Position numbers and translations under genes: made by a program
DNA from: JBFHQE01 sp041592335
GTDB lineage: Bacteria; Pseudomonadota; Gammaproteobacteria; Thiohalobacterales; Thiohalobacteraceae
Assembly: GCA_041592335.1 (NCBI GenBank)
Contig: JBFHQE010000005.1
Location: 1-64,000, forward strand
Reading direction: 5' to 3'
DNA: 64,000 nt
In this document: piece by piece, positions 63,692-64,000 of the stretch
Position numbering within the stretch: position 1 is the first letter of the stretch
Layout: each line of letters starts with the position of its first letter
The notes under the pieces: generated by a model
The model's input: the letters and a program-made list of their open reading frames with translations, nothing else
Told to the model about the DNA's origin: nothing
The model's database searches: none

Positions 63692-64000
63692 TTAAACCTC
63701 CCCGCTGCGTGTCGTGGCAGCGGCATGATTGGGCACAAGGTGCTCCCCAGCCGTGGATTCCGCTATGGAATTGAGCGGCTGAGTTGCACCCGACTTGAGT
63801 TCAGATAATGCAGATTCAAACTGAGAACTATTCATTATCTTATTGATTTTCATCTTGTATTCAGGATCTGTCGCATATCCAGCCTGGTGAATTTCATGGA
63901 TATAATCGCGCCCGGTCTGGTTGGCGTTGAGGGCCTGCTGGTAACGCGGATTGCCCTTAATGAAGGACACATAATCCTGCACACTGTCCGCCGCCGAGGA
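63692..64000 (-). CDS. flgJ: FlgJ, C-terminal end (partial)
   Basis: The last 102 residues are visible, and the frame runs off the window edge. DYVSFIKGNPRYQQAL and DYIHEIHQAGYATDPEYKMKI match the C-terminal glucosaminidase domain of FlgJ, which cuts peptidoglycan for rod assembly. The position next to flgK is the standard one. Confidence 0.92.
   Translation of the reverse strand, partial: SSAADSVQDYVSFIKGNPRYQQALNANQTGRDYIHEIHQAGYATDPEYKMKINKIMNSSQFESALSELKSGATQPLNSIAESTAGEHLVPNHAAATTRSGEV

Noticed and set aside
1..64000. CRISPR arrays, tRNA or rRNA genes, insertion sequences, phage genes
   Set aside because: I saw no regularly spaced repeats, no transposase or integrase frames and no structural RNA signatures.

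Overview
The window is a motility locus from a Gram-negative bacterium, almost certainly a gammaproteobacterium with a polar flagellum of the Vibrio/Pseudomonas type. The evidence is the gene order flrABC-fliEFGHIJK-fliLMNOPQR-flhB, repeated sigma-54 (-24/-12) promoters, a sigma-28 promoter on the flagellin gene, and REP-type palindromes of the kind common in Pseudomonas and its relatives. The sequence does not let me name a genus.

Layout. (1) Positions 1-23167, all on the minus strand, hold the flagellar export apparatus, C ring, MS ring, export ATPase, hook-length control, the FlrA/FlrB/FlrC regulators, the FliT/FliS chaperones, cap FliD, FlaG and one short flagellin. One non-flagellar gene, a probable globin-coupled GGDEF-EAL c-di-GMP enzyme, sits between fliK and fliL. 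(2) Positions 23457-57582, mostly on the plus strand, are a large tightly packed sugar and protein-glycosylation island. It opens with a sigma-54 promoter and a Maf glycosyltransferase, followed by a legionaminic acid pathway (legB, legC, legG, legI, neuD-like, ptmE-like, legF). Next come a second Maf, a helical-repeat protein, pseG and pseF. A third sugar module follows (UDP-glucuronate decarboxylase-like enzyme, a third CMP-sugar synthetase-like enzyme, SIS isomerase, 2-hydroxyacid dehydrogenase, inositol-monophosphatase-like enzyme, methyltransferase, Gfo/Idh/MocA oxidoreductase). The island ends with glycosyltransferases, two compact Maf/GT42-like proteins, a B12-type radical SAM enzyme, a NodU/CmcH-type carbamoyltransferase and an alpha/beta hydrolase. 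Three minus-strand genes interrupt it (a Gfo/Idh oxidoreductase, a HAD phosphatase and an ATP-grasp ligase), plus one small exported protein. (3) Positions 57579-64000, minus strand, hold pseI, pseC and pseB directly downstream of flgL, then flgK and the 3' end of flgJ.

How it fits together. FlrA (probable sigma-70 promoter) should activate sigma-54 promoters, which I can see before flrB, fliE, fliK and fliL. The same promoter type precedes the first maf/leg operon and a sugar oxidoreductase gene, so glycosylation appears wired into the flagellar cascade. Two nonulosonic acids (legionaminic and pseudaminic) and possibly a third CMP- or UDP-activated sugar would be made, attached to the Ser/Thr-rich centre of flagellin by Maf-type transferases, then extended, methylated, carbamoylated or acylated. 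The pseudaminic pathway is split between two places, and its acetyltransferase PseH is not in the window. No rRNA, tRNA, CRISPR array or insertion sequence was seen. No gene-free stretch exceeds 300 bases; the longest (19279-19571, 23168-23456, 17548-17817) hold promoters and a terminator, described below.
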